Assembly: GCA_002414705.1 (NCBI GenBank)
Contig: DIAL01000075.1
Span: 1,011 to 8,393, forward strand
Reading direction: 5' to 3'
From: Flavobacteriaceae bacterium UBA5079
GTDB taxonomy: Bacteria > Bacteroidota > Bacteroidia > Flavobacteriales > Flavobacteriaceae
DNA length: 7,383 nt
Shown here: in pieces, positions 1 through 6,160 of the stretch
Layout: the number at the start of each line of letters is the position of its first letter
Numbering within the stretch: position 1 is the first letter of the stretch
The notes under the pieces: generated by a model
Databases searched by the model: none
Told to the model about the DNA's origin: nothing
Seen by the model: only the letters and a program-made list of their open reading frames with translations
Made by a program: the position numbers and the translations under genes

Positions 1-23
1 AAAACTGACCATCACATCAGTTT

Positions 24-50
24 GCGTTTCGAGTCCCGCCATGTCCACCA
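24..50 (+). other. tRNA/tmRNA 3'-end-like sequence (remnant, attachment site or partial gene)
   Basis: A canonical T-loop TTCGAGT (28-34) is followed at exact tRNA spacing by a 5-nt T-stem half (35-39), a 7-nt acceptor half (40-46), discriminator A47 and CCA (48-50). The ending TCCACCA resembles many tmRNA 3' ends. The stretch is GC-richer than its surroundings, as RNA genes are in AT-rich genomes. However, the 5' half of the T-stem (23-27) does not pair with 35-39; only GCG (24-26) can pair with CGC, in a shifted register. A perfect 7-bp hairpin (2-8 with 17-23) lies just upstream. It could be the end of a divergent ssrA gene cut by the window edge, a degenerate tRNA, or the duplicated tRNA 3' end left by an integrated element. 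An alternative reading is the start of a minus-strand gene at ATG 40-42 (MAGLETQTDVMVSF, open to the edge). Confidence 0.3.
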
Positions 51-100
51 GCAACAATTATCATTATTTTAATACTTAAATAAATGTATTTGAAAAACTG

Positions 101-122
101 GATGATGGGATTCATCATTTTA
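101..122 (+). terminator. Weak hairpin, possible terminator for a plus-strand transcript
   Basis: Perfect 6-bp arms ATGATG (102-107) and CATCAT (113-118) enclose a 5-nt loop and are followed by only a short T run (TTTT, 118-121). It lies about 50 bases past the tRNA-like 3' end and could terminate a plus-strand RNA. The T run is short and there is no independent support. Confidence 0.25.
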
Positions 123-201
123 AATCTTTGATATTTTGAAATTCTATCTGTCATGATTTTATGTTTTATGTACTGAATTCTGTGATTGTAAACTGAATGC
201 T

Positions 202-223
202 AATTTTATTCTAGAATAAAATT
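202..223. repeat. Perfect 22-bp AT-rich palindrome
   Basis: Both strands read identically over 22 bases, with core TTCTAGAA (209-216) flanked by AATTTTA and TAAAATT. As RNA it would form an 11-bp stem with essentially no loop, so a DNA-level dimer-binding site or a cruciform is as plausible as a terminator. It lies about 48 bases past the sqr stop codon, between that gene and the left-edge sequence. It has no strong T run beyond the palindrome. The symmetry is certain; the function is unknown. Confidence 0.6.
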
Positions 224-234
224 CATAAAGTTTG

Positions 235-255
235 ATTCCTACTCCGGAATCAACC
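235..255 (-). repeat. REP-like 21-bp repeat, downstream copy
   Basis: This is identical over 21 bases to 267-287, with a 32-bp period. On the plus strand it starts ATTCCTACTCC and ends GGAATCAACC. This copy sits in a perfect 8-bp hairpin: TTGATTCC (232-239) pairs with GGAATCAA (246-253) around a 6-base loop. The ATTCC...GGAAT arms resemble short palindromic repeats found between genes in flavobacteria, but this is a from-memory resemblance. It follows the sqr stop codon and may act as a transcript 3'-end hairpin, though no clear U tract follows it. Confidence 0.65.
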
Positions 256-266
256 TATTCTGTTTC

Positions 267-287
267 ATTCCTACTCCGGAATCAACC
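267..287 (-). repeat. REP-like 21-bp repeat, copy overlapping the sqr stop codon
   Basis: This is the second identical copy. Read on the minus strand it contains the last codons and TAG stop of the sulfide:quinone oxidoreductase gene (end of ...WWLIPE). Its hairpin is weaker than the other copy: the flanking base at 266 is C, so the 8-bp arm carries one mismatch and only ATTCC/GGAAT is uninterrupted. The downstream copy could be a tandem duplication of the gene's 3' end, or this repeat could have supplied the current C-terminus. Confidence 0.65.
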
Positions 288-1728
288 ACCAAAATGGTTT
301 CATTTTTGCTTTGTAAATAAAGGCATAATGTAAAGTTAACTTGAGCCAATGTCCTGCTAGTCCAATTTCTCCAAATGTTTTACCTAATTGCCTGCCTTGT
401 GTTTTTGGATACTTTTCATAATCGGGAACAATAGGGAAAGTGGTAATACTTACGCCACTTCCTGTGGTTAATCCATATCCAGCGGATGCAATACAAGCAG
501 CTCCCATATTTCCCATAGAACCTTTATGATGTAAAGATTCTTTACCGTTTTTAATGGTATCTATAATATTATCAGCCACAATTCTAGCTGTAATTCCTGA
601 AGGCATTCCTGTTCTTGGTGGAGCAGGAGTTATATCTGTCCCGTTTTTACTTTTTCTAGGTTTAGAAATAGAATGTGGTGGCGCAAAAGCAATTCCTGGA
701 GCAAAAATATTTTTATAACTTGGATTTTGATACGTTTCTGGCCAATCTTGAACAGACCAATCTTCATAAGGTTTTGGTGTGTAATCCGCATCAACAATCA
801 TAAAGCCTCTAAATAATTTCTCGGTTATGTCCCTATCATTTTTGTCATATGCTTTAAAACCATGACCCGAAAATGAAGGAATTAACATGGCAAAATCATA
901 AGTTTCAGTTTTGAATTCACCATCTAGATTTTCGTAGTGCGCTAACCCATCTTCTATTTTATTAACACCAGCACCCAATATCCATTTGATATCACGATCT
1001 TCAAAAATCATTTCAATCATTTCATGAGATTTCATAGTCATGCTTCCGTAGCTTAACAACATGCCGTCCATTCCAAAATCACCTAATTGGTATTCATTGG
1101 ATATCCAAGTTACTTCAGCCATATCGCGTACTTTATGCTTACGCAATTCTTTTTCAACATTTAATATATACTCGAAAGCTGCTCCTTGGCATGTGGATTT
1201 CGCATGACCAGTTCCAATTAGAATTTTCGCTTTTTTGCCTTGTTTCATTTCTTGAATGAGGGCGTTTAAACCTTCCCAAGCATGATCAGCATGTGTGTAT
1301 GTACAAACAGAGTAGGTTTTGTTTTTTCCGGGAATTAAGCCTTCAGTAGCTTCAAAATTTAATTTTGGACCTGTTCCGTTTATCAAATAATCATAAGTTA
1401 CTTTTTCGTGTTTGCCTTTGTTATTTCCAGCAACGTATTCAACCATGACATACGGTTTGTTCTCGATTGAATCACCTTCTGGATGAAAAGTGATGACTTT
1501 GGCTTGTTTGTATCCAATATTTTTCTTTTTGTATAAAGGTTCTAACGGGAAAAGAATTTCTTCAGATTTCATTCTGCCAATACCAACCCAAATATTGGAA
1601 GGAATCCATTGGTAATTGCTATTAGGTGATACCACCATAACTTCATGCTCTTTTGGTAATTTTCTGCGTAAATGCGCTGCCGCAACATGTCCAGATATAC
1701 CAGCTCCTAGAATGACTATTTTAGACAT
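271..1728 (-). CDS. sqr: Sulfide:quinone oxidoreductase-type FAD flavoprotein
   Basis: The 485-residue protein has an N-terminal Rossmann FAD-binding motif GAGISG (residues 8-13), so the start at ATG 1726-1728 is well placed. Three cysteines lie in the contexts expected for SQR: C142 (SVCTYTHA), C180 (STCQGAAFE) and C412 (GAACIAS). The last two correspond by context to the redox pair that takes up sulfide sulfur in SQR enzymes. The C-terminus (about 453-485, GLAGHWLKLTLHY...KPFWWLIPE) is hydrophobic and amphipathic, fitting monotopic attachment to the inner membrane, and there is no signal peptide. Family role: oxidise sulfide to sulfane sulfur or polysulfide, with electrons passed through FAD to quinone. 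It is longer than classical SQRs of about 430 residues. The gene appears monocistronic, lying after the terminator of its upstream neighbour, with its own Fnr-like promoter. A related flavoprotein with another donor cannot be excluded, but the cysteine set favours SQR. Confidence 0.85.
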   Translation of the reverse strand: MSKIVILGAGISGHVAAAHLRRKLPKEHEVMVVSPNSNYQWIPSNIWVGIGRMKSEEILFPLEPLYKKKNIGYKQAKVITFHPEGDSIENKPYVMVEYVAGNNKGKHEKVTYDYLINGTGPKLNFEATEGLIPGKNKTYSVCTYTHADHAWEGLNALIQEMKQGKKAKILIGTGHAKSTCQGAAFEYILNVEKELRKHKVRDMAEVTWISNEYQLGDFGMDGMLLSYGSMTMKSHEMIEMIFEDRDIKWILGAGVNKIEDGLAHYENLDGEFKTETYDFAMLIPSFSGHGFKAYDKNDRDITEKLFRGFMIVDADYTPKPYEDWSVQDWPETYQNPSYKNIFAPGIAFAPPHSISKPRKSKNGTDITPAPPRTGMPSGITARIVADNIIDTIKNGKESLHHKGSMGNMGAACIASAGYGLTTGSGVSITTFPIVPDYEKYPKTQGRQLGKTFGEIGLAGHWLKLTLHYAFIYKAKMKPFWWLIPE

Positions 1729-1745
1729 AATATGTTTATTTTAAA

Positions 1746-1753
1746 TAAAGGTA
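1746..1753 (-). promoter_or_regulatory. Candidate -7 promoter box of sqr (TACCTTTA)
   Basis: On the minus strand this reads TACCTTTA, one base off the Bacteroidetes -7 consensus TAnnTTTG, and it ends 17 bases before the sqr ATG. Its centre is exactly 33 bp downstream of the centre of the GTAAC-N4-GTTAC palindrome. No TTG-type -33 element is visible at the usual distance, which fits an activator-dependent promoter. Confidence 0.5.
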
Positions 1754-1774
1754 GACTAAATAGCACACTAAAAG

Positions 1775-1790
1775 TGTAACCTATGTTACA
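1775..1790. promoter_or_regulatory. Crp/Fnr-type operator upstream of sqr (TGTAAC-N4-GTTACA)
   Basis: This is a perfect inverted repeat with 6-bp arms, TGTAAC (1775-1780) and GTTACA (1785-1790), separated by CTAT. It is centred about 54 bp before the sqr start codon. The 5-N4-5 geometry is that of Fnr-like dimers, and GTAAC-N4-GTTAC resembles sites described for HcpR-type regulators of the Crp/Fnr family (recalled, not checked). The same core occurs before cydA with identical spacing to a -7-like box. Confidence 0.65.
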
Positions 1791-1810
1791 TACAATAAAT
1801 GAATTACAAT

Positions 1811-1841
1811 AAAAAAGAGGCTATTAAAATTAATAACCTCT
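1811..1841 (-). terminator. Intrinsic terminator of the T9SS-sorted kelch-like gene
   Basis: On the minus strand an 11-bp stem with one mismatch (1816-1826 with 1831-1841; AGAGG at its base) and a 4-base loop is followed by a run of six T (complement of 1811-1816). It begins 48 bases after the TAG stop of the secreted protein gene. It separates that transcript from the sqr promoter, whose operator lies just beyond. Confidence 0.8.
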
Positions 1842-1888
1842 CACAACCAAAAAACTAACAAAAATCATTAATATACTTAATTTTTAAA

Positions 1889-3505
1889 CTAAATTTTTAA
1901 CAACTTTTTCTCTATAACGTTCGCACTGTTTTTAAATATTAAAATATATTCTCCAGACGCCTCTTTTGATAAATCTAATGCTATTTTTTTTAGTCCTATA
2001 GAATTTTCTAGTGATAGCGTTTTAATTTTTTTTCCTGAAACAGCATATACCTCTATTTTGCTTTTCTCTGTGTTTGGAAGAAAAACCTCTACAGAAAAAA
2101 CACCATTTGAAGGGTTTGGATATACCTTTAAATTATAAATATTTTTTGGATTAAGCGCTACTTCATCTACACTTAATGATGATTTATGTATAAACACTTT
2201 AAATGCTAAATTACTAGCGCTACTTTGAGTACCATTATTTATAAAGAAAATATTTTCTTGTGTACTCTCTATACCTCCAAAAATATAACCTACAAGTGTA
2301 TTACCTTCTTGTAAATTATTTATGGCAACAATTTCATCGTTTAAATAGTTACTATTATTATTTAATGGAATAAACTCTGCACCAGAACCTAAAAAGGTTG
2401 GCATTTCTATACCTAAGCTACTTTCTAACATAGAGCCATCACTAAATCTTGACACTTTACTTATGGTTTTTACAAAGGGCACATTATTGTCTTGAACTAA
2501 GTTGTCATTACTATCTAATTTATATTGACTCATACCTCCAAAAAATAAAGTATGCATAATGTTGTTTGACGTATCATAAATTGGAATTTTAGCACTATGA
2601 TACTGACTTAGATATTGATTAAATGTATTGTTAACTGTGTAGTCAGATGCTGTAACATCTACTGAATTTAACCATGGTAAATTTGCTGTATGTTGAAAAA
2701 CACCGCTAAACATGGTAAATCCTTCGGTGCCATTTGGAAAAATTTGTGGCGCCATATTATAATCTCTTCTATGTAAATTATTGGTATCATGTTGAGCAAC
2801 GTAATTTGCTATGGTTAAGTTTGTGCCATCATCATTAATTTGAAAGGTTCTGATTTCATCTGTATAATTTTGGATAAATCCAGGTCCATTATTTGGTCCC
2901 ATAGGGTTGTATCTGCCTTCAAAATATTGTCCACCACACAAGTAAAACACATCATTTAATAAGCCTAAATGCCCACCAGTTACTGCAAGATTTGTATTGG
3001 TTATTTGCCTAAAAAAAGACGTAATACTTGTATTGCTTATAACAGCATTTGCTAAACCATCGATGTCTACTGCAGTTAAATTATCATAAGTTATATGATC
3101 ATTTTGTGTAGCACTAAAACCATATCCACCAATAATATACAAAGTGTTTCCTCTTTGTGTAAACTCTTGATTTGTAGATTGTAATTGTTCAAATAATGAA
3201 GCTGGTAAAACACTTATAGAAGTACTCCAAGTTTGATTTGCAATTGGATCTATAACGTATACATTTTTATTATTATCGTTTTCTAAAAAAGCAGCAAAAG
3301 GCTGTCTTTGATGTAATCCATCGATTCTACCTCCTAAAATCACCCATTTTCCATCAGAAGTTTTACCAAAAGAAAAGGAATGAACACTTGGTGCATTTGA
3401 AATTACTAATGGTTCTATTTGAACTGTAAATTGGTCTTGAGCTAAACTTGGTCTTACCATTATAATTGATAATAGTAATGTCATTATTATTTTAATTTTC
3501 ATCAT
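1889..3505 (-). CDS. Secreted kelch-like beta-propeller protein with T9SS type A sorting domain
   Basis: The start chosen is ATG 3503-3505 (538 residues; ATG 3500-3502 is equally possible). It places a Sec signal peptide (MMKIKIIMTLLLSIIMVRPSLA) at the N-terminus with cleavage near SLA-QDQ. The frame is open further upstream to a GTG at 3560-3562, but that would bury the signal peptide. The mature part has five hydrophobic strand-Gly-Gly motifs typical of kelch or galactose-oxidase-like blades: WVILGG (54-59), LYIIGG (122-127), FYLCGG (187-192), TLFFGG (319-324) and YIFGG (407-411). The last roughly 75 residues form a T9SS type A sorting domain beginning at VYPNPSNG (461-468) and ending ...EKKLLKI. 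The protein is therefore predicted to cross the outer membrane through T9SS and be released or surface-anchored. No catalytic residues are recognisable, so substrate and function are unknown. A possible degenerate Fnr-like site precedes it. Confidence 0.85.
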   Translation of the reverse strand: MMKIKIIMTLLLSIIMVRPSLAQDQFTVQIEPLVISNAPSVHSFSFGKTSDGKWVILGGRIDGLHQRQPFAAFLENDNNKNVYVIDPIANQTWSTSISVLPASLFEQLQSTNQEFTQRGNTLYIIGGYGFSATQNDHITYDNLTAVDIDGLANAVISNTSITSFFRQITNTNLAVTGGHLGLLNDVFYLCGGQYFEGRYNPMGPNNGPGFIQNYTDEIRTFQINDDGTNLTIANYVAQHDTNNLHRRDYNMAPQIFPNGTEGFTMFSGVFQHTANLPWLNSVDVTASDYTVNNTFNQYLSQYHSAKIPIYDTSNNIMHTLFFGGMSQYKLDSNDNLVQDNNVPFVKTISKVSRFSDGSMLESSLGIEMPTFLGSGAEFIPLNNNSNYLNDEIVAINNLQEGNTLVGYIFGGIESTQENIFFINNGTQSSASNLAFKVFIHKSSLSVDEVALNPKNIYNLKVYPNPSNGVFSVEVFLPNTEKSKIEVYAVSGKKIKTLSLENSIGLKKIALDLSKEASGEYILIFKNSANVIEKKLLKI

Positions 3506-3527
3506 AGAGTTTTGTTTTTGATTCCAC

Positions 3528-3535
3528 CAAATTTT
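3528..3535 (-). promoter_or_regulatory. Candidate -7 box of the kelch-like gene (AAAATTTG)
   Basis: The minus strand reads AAAATTTG, matching TAnnTTTG except at the first base. It can also be read as TA-N3-TTTG with one extra spacer base. It lies 22 bases upstream of the ATG at 3503-3505. Its centre is 33 bp from the centre of the degenerate palindrome at 3558-3571, the same distance as at the sqr and cydA promoters. Confidence 0.35.
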
Positions 3536-3557
3536 AGAAAATAAAACTTCATTTTCT

Positions 3558-3572
3558 GCCACTTATGTTACA
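3558..3572. promoter_or_regulatory. Degenerate Crp/Fnr-type site upstream of the kelch-like gene
   Basis: The perfect half-site GTTAC (3567-3571, followed by A) pairs with a degraded half GCCAC (3558-3562) across a 4-base spacer; three of five bases match GTAAC. It is centred about 60 bp before the chosen start codon. Alone it would be weak; its value is that the spacing to the downstream -7-like box equals that at the two intact sites. Confidence 0.3.
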
Positions 3573-3573
3573 G

Positions 3574-3599
3574 AAGAAAAGCATCTTCTAAAAAATGCT
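3574..3599 (-). terminator. Weak candidate terminator after cydAB
   Basis: On the minus strand AGCAT (complement of 3595-3599) pairs with ATGCT (complement of 3580-3584) around a 10-base loop, followed by the T-rich run TTTTCTTC. It begins 22 bases after the cydB stop codon and ends just before the degenerate operator of the next gene. The 5-bp stem is short, so readthrough into the kelch-like gene is possible. Confidence 0.35.
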
Positions 3600-3621
3600 A
3601 TTCTAAATAAATTATCATAAC

Positions 3622-4659
3622 TCAATAACTCGTATCATCTAACTTCACTTTTCCATGAAACGTTTTGTATAAAAACAAGAAATACCCTGCTAATAATGGT
3701 GCTCCAATAGCGACAATTGTTAACATAATGCCTAATGATTTTTGTGATGATGCCGCATTATATATGGTTACACTATATTTGGGATCAATGGTAGATGGCA
3801 ACAATACTGGATAAAGTTGAAAAGCAACTAACATTAATAAGAACGCCATAGTTAAGGATGAAAAAGCTAGAGCATTAGCATATTTTTTCTTAGATACTAA
3901 TCTTGGCACATTGGCTACCGCTAAAAAAGCTAATAATGGTAAGACAAAGAATATTGGGTTTTCTTTAAACTTATCTGTTACACCATGTAAAAATGTTAAG
4001 GTATATAAAGAAGTTACAGCAAAACTTATAATGAAAAAAATCATTCCTTTTTTTAGTAAAAACGTTAGTCTAGCATGCAACCGTCCTTCAGTTTTTAACA
4101 ATAAGAAGATAGCACCTTGCGTCATAAAAATAGATAAGGTTGTAAAACCAACTATTATGGCATAAGGACTTAAAAAGGAAAAGAAAACACCACCTTGATA
4201 TGTTAAGTTTTCACCTAACTCAAAACCTTGTAAAATATTTCCTAAAACAACACCTAATAAAAATGCGATTAAGGTGTTGGACACAAAGTAGATTATGTCC
4301 CACGTTTTTCGCCACCATAACATTTCTTCTGCACTTCTGAATTTTATTGCCGAAGAACGTAATACCAGGAGCATTAAAAAAATCATAAACGGAATGTACA
4401 TAGCAGATAACATGGTTGCATACATTACCGGAAAGCCTGCAAATAAAGCACCACCTCCAATAATTAACCATACTTGATTAGCATCCCATAAAGGACCTAT
4501 GGCATTAATTGCAATACGACGACTTAAATCTTTTCTTAAAAACAAATGCCATGCTCCAGCACCATAATCGAAGCCTTCTAAAATAGCATAACCTGAAAAT
4601 AATAATCCGACCACTAAATACCATAATGTTGGATAGTCTATACCTAAAAATGTTTCCAT
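3622..4659 (-). CDS. cydB: Cytochrome bd quinol oxidase subunit II
   Basis: This 345-residue integral membrane protein has about eight or nine hydrophobic segments. Diagnostic CydB motifs are GFDYG (29-33) and GPLWDANQVWLIIGGGALFAGFP (from residue 55), including the conserved W58-D59 pair corresponding to the E. coli GPxWDGNxVWL region. CydB pairs with CydA to form the bd oxidase in the inner membrane. It binds no haem in most species but is needed for assembly and stability. The gene starts 11 bases after the cydA stop codon, so the two are co-transcribed. No CydX-like small gene and no cydDC genes are visible in the window. The length is close to that of other Bacteroidetes CydB proteins. 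The identification is firm. Confidence 0.95.
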   Translation of the reverse strand: METFLGIDYPTLWYLVVGLLFSGYAILEGFDYGAGAWHLFLRKDLSRRIAINAIGPLWDANQVWLIIGGGALFAGFPVMYATMLSAMYIPFMIFLMLLVLRSSAIKFRSAEEMLWWRKTWDIIYFVSNTLIAFLLGVVLGNILQGFELGENLTYQGGVFFSFLSPYAIIVGFTTLSIFMTQGAIFLLLKTEGRLHARLTFLLKKGMIFFIISFAVTSLYTLTFLHGVTDKFKENPIFFVLPLLAFLAVANVPRLVSKKKYANALAFSSLTMAFLLMLVAFQLYPVLLPSTIDPKYSVTIYNAASSQKSLGIMLTIVAIGAPLLAGYFLFLYKTFHGKVKLDDTSY

Positions 4660-4670
4660 AATACGCTTAT

Positions 4671-6017
4671 TTATATAATATTGAATTCATTTTTTGCTTC
4701 ATCATAAGGACCGTGTTTTATCTTTTTATTTAATGAATAGATAAACAAGAGGAATAAAATGCTGTAAACCACTAAAAACAGAATTAATGAAAATAGTATT
4801 TGATTTGAAGATACCTCCTGGGAGAACCCTTCACTAGTTCTTAAATGACCATAAACAATCCATGGTTGGCGTCCCATTTCGGCAGCAAACCAACCCACTT
4901 GATTGGCTATTTGAGGTAACAATACAGAGAAAGCAAAAATCTTTAGCAACCATTTTTTATCAAATAATTTACCTTTCCACCACAAAAAGCTGGCATACAA
5001 TGTTAATGCAATTAAAAACATACCAATAGAAACCATGATGTGATAAAACTGAAACACAGCGTTAACTTGTCCTGGTCTATCTTCTTTTGGGAACGCATTT
5101 AAACCGGTAATAGAAGCATCAAAATCTTGATGTACTAAAAATGATAATCCACCAGGTAACTTAATTCCTGTTACTTCTTGTGTATCGTCATTTACCCAAC
5201 CAAAAAGATACAAATCGGCAGGTGCAAATTTTTCATAATGCCCCTCCATTGCTGCTAATTTTGCTGGTTGATTAACTGCAACACCATCTGCAGAACTGTG
5301 ACCCGAAACCAATTGAGTTAAAGACACTATTGTAGCGACTCCTAACGCAATTTTGAATGCTTTTTTTGAAATTTTTACATAACGTCCTTTTAATAAATAA
5401 TAGGCATGAACACTTAAGACTAAAAATGCACCAGCTAAAAATGCTCCTTGCCAAACGTGAATAATTCTATCGACACTTGACGGATTAAAAACCATTGCCC
5501 AAAAGTCGGTAACTTCTGCTCTGGCATTAAACCCTTCGCCAACAATATGATAACCCGCAGGTGTTTGTTGCCAACTATTAGCTACAACAATCCATACTGC
5601 CGAAAACATAGAACCTAAAAACACGCCAATTGCAGAAATAAAATGCACTTTTGGTGAGACGCGATTCCACCCAAAAATTAAAACACCTAAAAAGGCACTT
5701 TCTAAACCAAAAGCAAACAATCCTTCGGCAGCTAAAGCACTGCCAAAAATATCACCAACATATCTGGAATATACGGCCCAATTGGTACCAAATTCAAACT
5801 CCATTATAATTCCTGTGGCAACACCAATACCAAAAGTAATAGCAAAGATTTTTAACCAAAAACGTGTTAAAACTTCGTAGGCCTTTTTTCCTGTTTTTAG
5901 GTACATGCCTTCCATAATAACCATAATTAAGCCAATGCCAATACTTAATGGTGGGTAGATGTAGTGAAAGGCAATAGTAAAAGCGAATTGTATTCTAGCG
6001 AGAATTTCGGTATCCAT
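4671..6017 (-). CDS. cydA: Cytochrome bd quinol oxidase subunit I (short Q-loop type)
   Basis: The 448-residue polytopic protein carries all hallmark residues. H18 (FHYIYPPLS) matches the haem b595 ligand, while H187 (RIIHVWQGAFLAG) and M328 (FYHIMVSIGM) match the b558 ligands. E98 and E106 (AAEGLFAFGLESAF) match the conserved acidic residues near haem d. K253 and E258 (AKLAAMEGHYE) fit the quinol-binding Q-loop, and GRQPW lies at 382-386. By comparison with E. coli CydA (522 residues, axial Met 393), the segment between the second His and the Met is about 65 residues shorter, so this is a short-Q-loop enzyme. It oxidises quinol, probably menaquinol in this lineage, and reduces oxygen to water with high affinity, without proton pumping. 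It is the first gene of cydAB. A perfect Fnr-like palindrome and a -7-like box lie upstream, suggesting control by oxygen or redox state. Confidence 0.96.
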   Translation of the reverse strand: MDTEILARIQFAFTIAFHYIYPPLSIGIGLIMVIMEGMYLKTGKKAYEVLTRFWLKIFAITFGIGVATGIIMEFEFGTNWAVYSRYVGDIFGSALAAEGLFAFGLESAFLGVLIFGWNRVSPKVHFISAIGVFLGSMFSAVWIVVANSWQQTPAGYHIVGEGFNARAEVTDFWAMVFNPSSVDRIIHVWQGAFLAGAFLVLSVHAYYLLKGRYVKISKKAFKIALGVATIVSLTQLVSGHSSADGVAVNQPAKLAAMEGHYEKFAPADLYLFGWVNDDTQEVTGIKLPGGLSFLVHQDFDASITGLNAFPKEDRPGQVNAVFQFYHIMVSIGMFLIALTLYASFLWWKGKLFDKKWLLKIFAFSVLLPQIANQVGWFAAEMGRQPWIVYGHLRTSEGFSQEVSSNQILFSLILFLVVYSILFLLFIYSLNKKIKHGPYDEAKNEFNII

Positions 6018-6029
6018 AATATTTTTTGA

Positions 6030-6037
6030 TAAAATTA
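6030..6037 (-). promoter_or_regulatory. Candidate -7 promoter box of cydAB (TAATTTTA)
   Basis: The minus strand reads TAATTTTA, one base off TAnnTTTG, ending 12 bases before the cydA ATG. Its centre lies exactly 33 bp downstream of the palindrome centre (6066.5), identical to the sqr arrangement. No TTG-like -33 element is evident. The implied transcript leader is short, about 5-10 bases. Confidence 0.5.
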
Positions 6038-6058
6038 AGCTACTAATAATTCTATTTT

Positions 6059-6074
6059 AGTAACACTAGTTACA
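6059..6074. promoter_or_regulatory. Crp/Fnr-type operator upstream of cydAB (GTAAC-N4-GTTAC)
   Basis: This is a perfect inverted repeat with 5-bp arms, GTAAC (6060-6064) and GTTAC (6069-6073), and spacer ACTA. It is centred about 49 bp before the cydA start codon. The core is identical to the sqr site. If the -7 box at 6030-6037 is real, the site centre falls near -41, the class II activator position used by Crp/Fnr proteins. The regulator gene is not in the window. Confidence 0.65.
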
Positions 6075-6160
6075 GTTTAATTAAATTAATTTGTTTTAAG
6101 TTTTAGGGCTCTTGATTTAAAATTGTCAGTCAGCTTATTTTTTTATTGAAAAACCTATAT

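Noticed and set aside
1..42. Minus-strand gene starting at ATG 40-42 (MAGLETQTDVMVSF)
   Set aside because: Only 14 open codons are visible and no family is recognised; tRNA-like geometry in the same bases is at least as good an explanation. Kept only as an alternative.
3503..3562. N-terminal extension of the secreted protein from GTG 3560-3562
   Set aside because: It would place 19 residues before a clear signal peptide and overlap the likely promoter; ATG 3503-3505 gives a normal exported protein.
3911..4477. Short open frames on the plus strand, and in another minus frame, inside cydB
   Set aside because: They overlap the strongly supported cydB frame, have no recognisable domains and are shadows of its codon pattern.
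5272..5454. Short minus-strand open frame inside cydA
   Set aside because: Out of frame with intact CydA, with no independent start signal or similarity.
6075..6160. Terminator or small gene between the methyltransferase remnant and the cydA operator
   Set aside because: Only AT-rich sequence is present, with no convincing stem plus U tract and no open frame of note.
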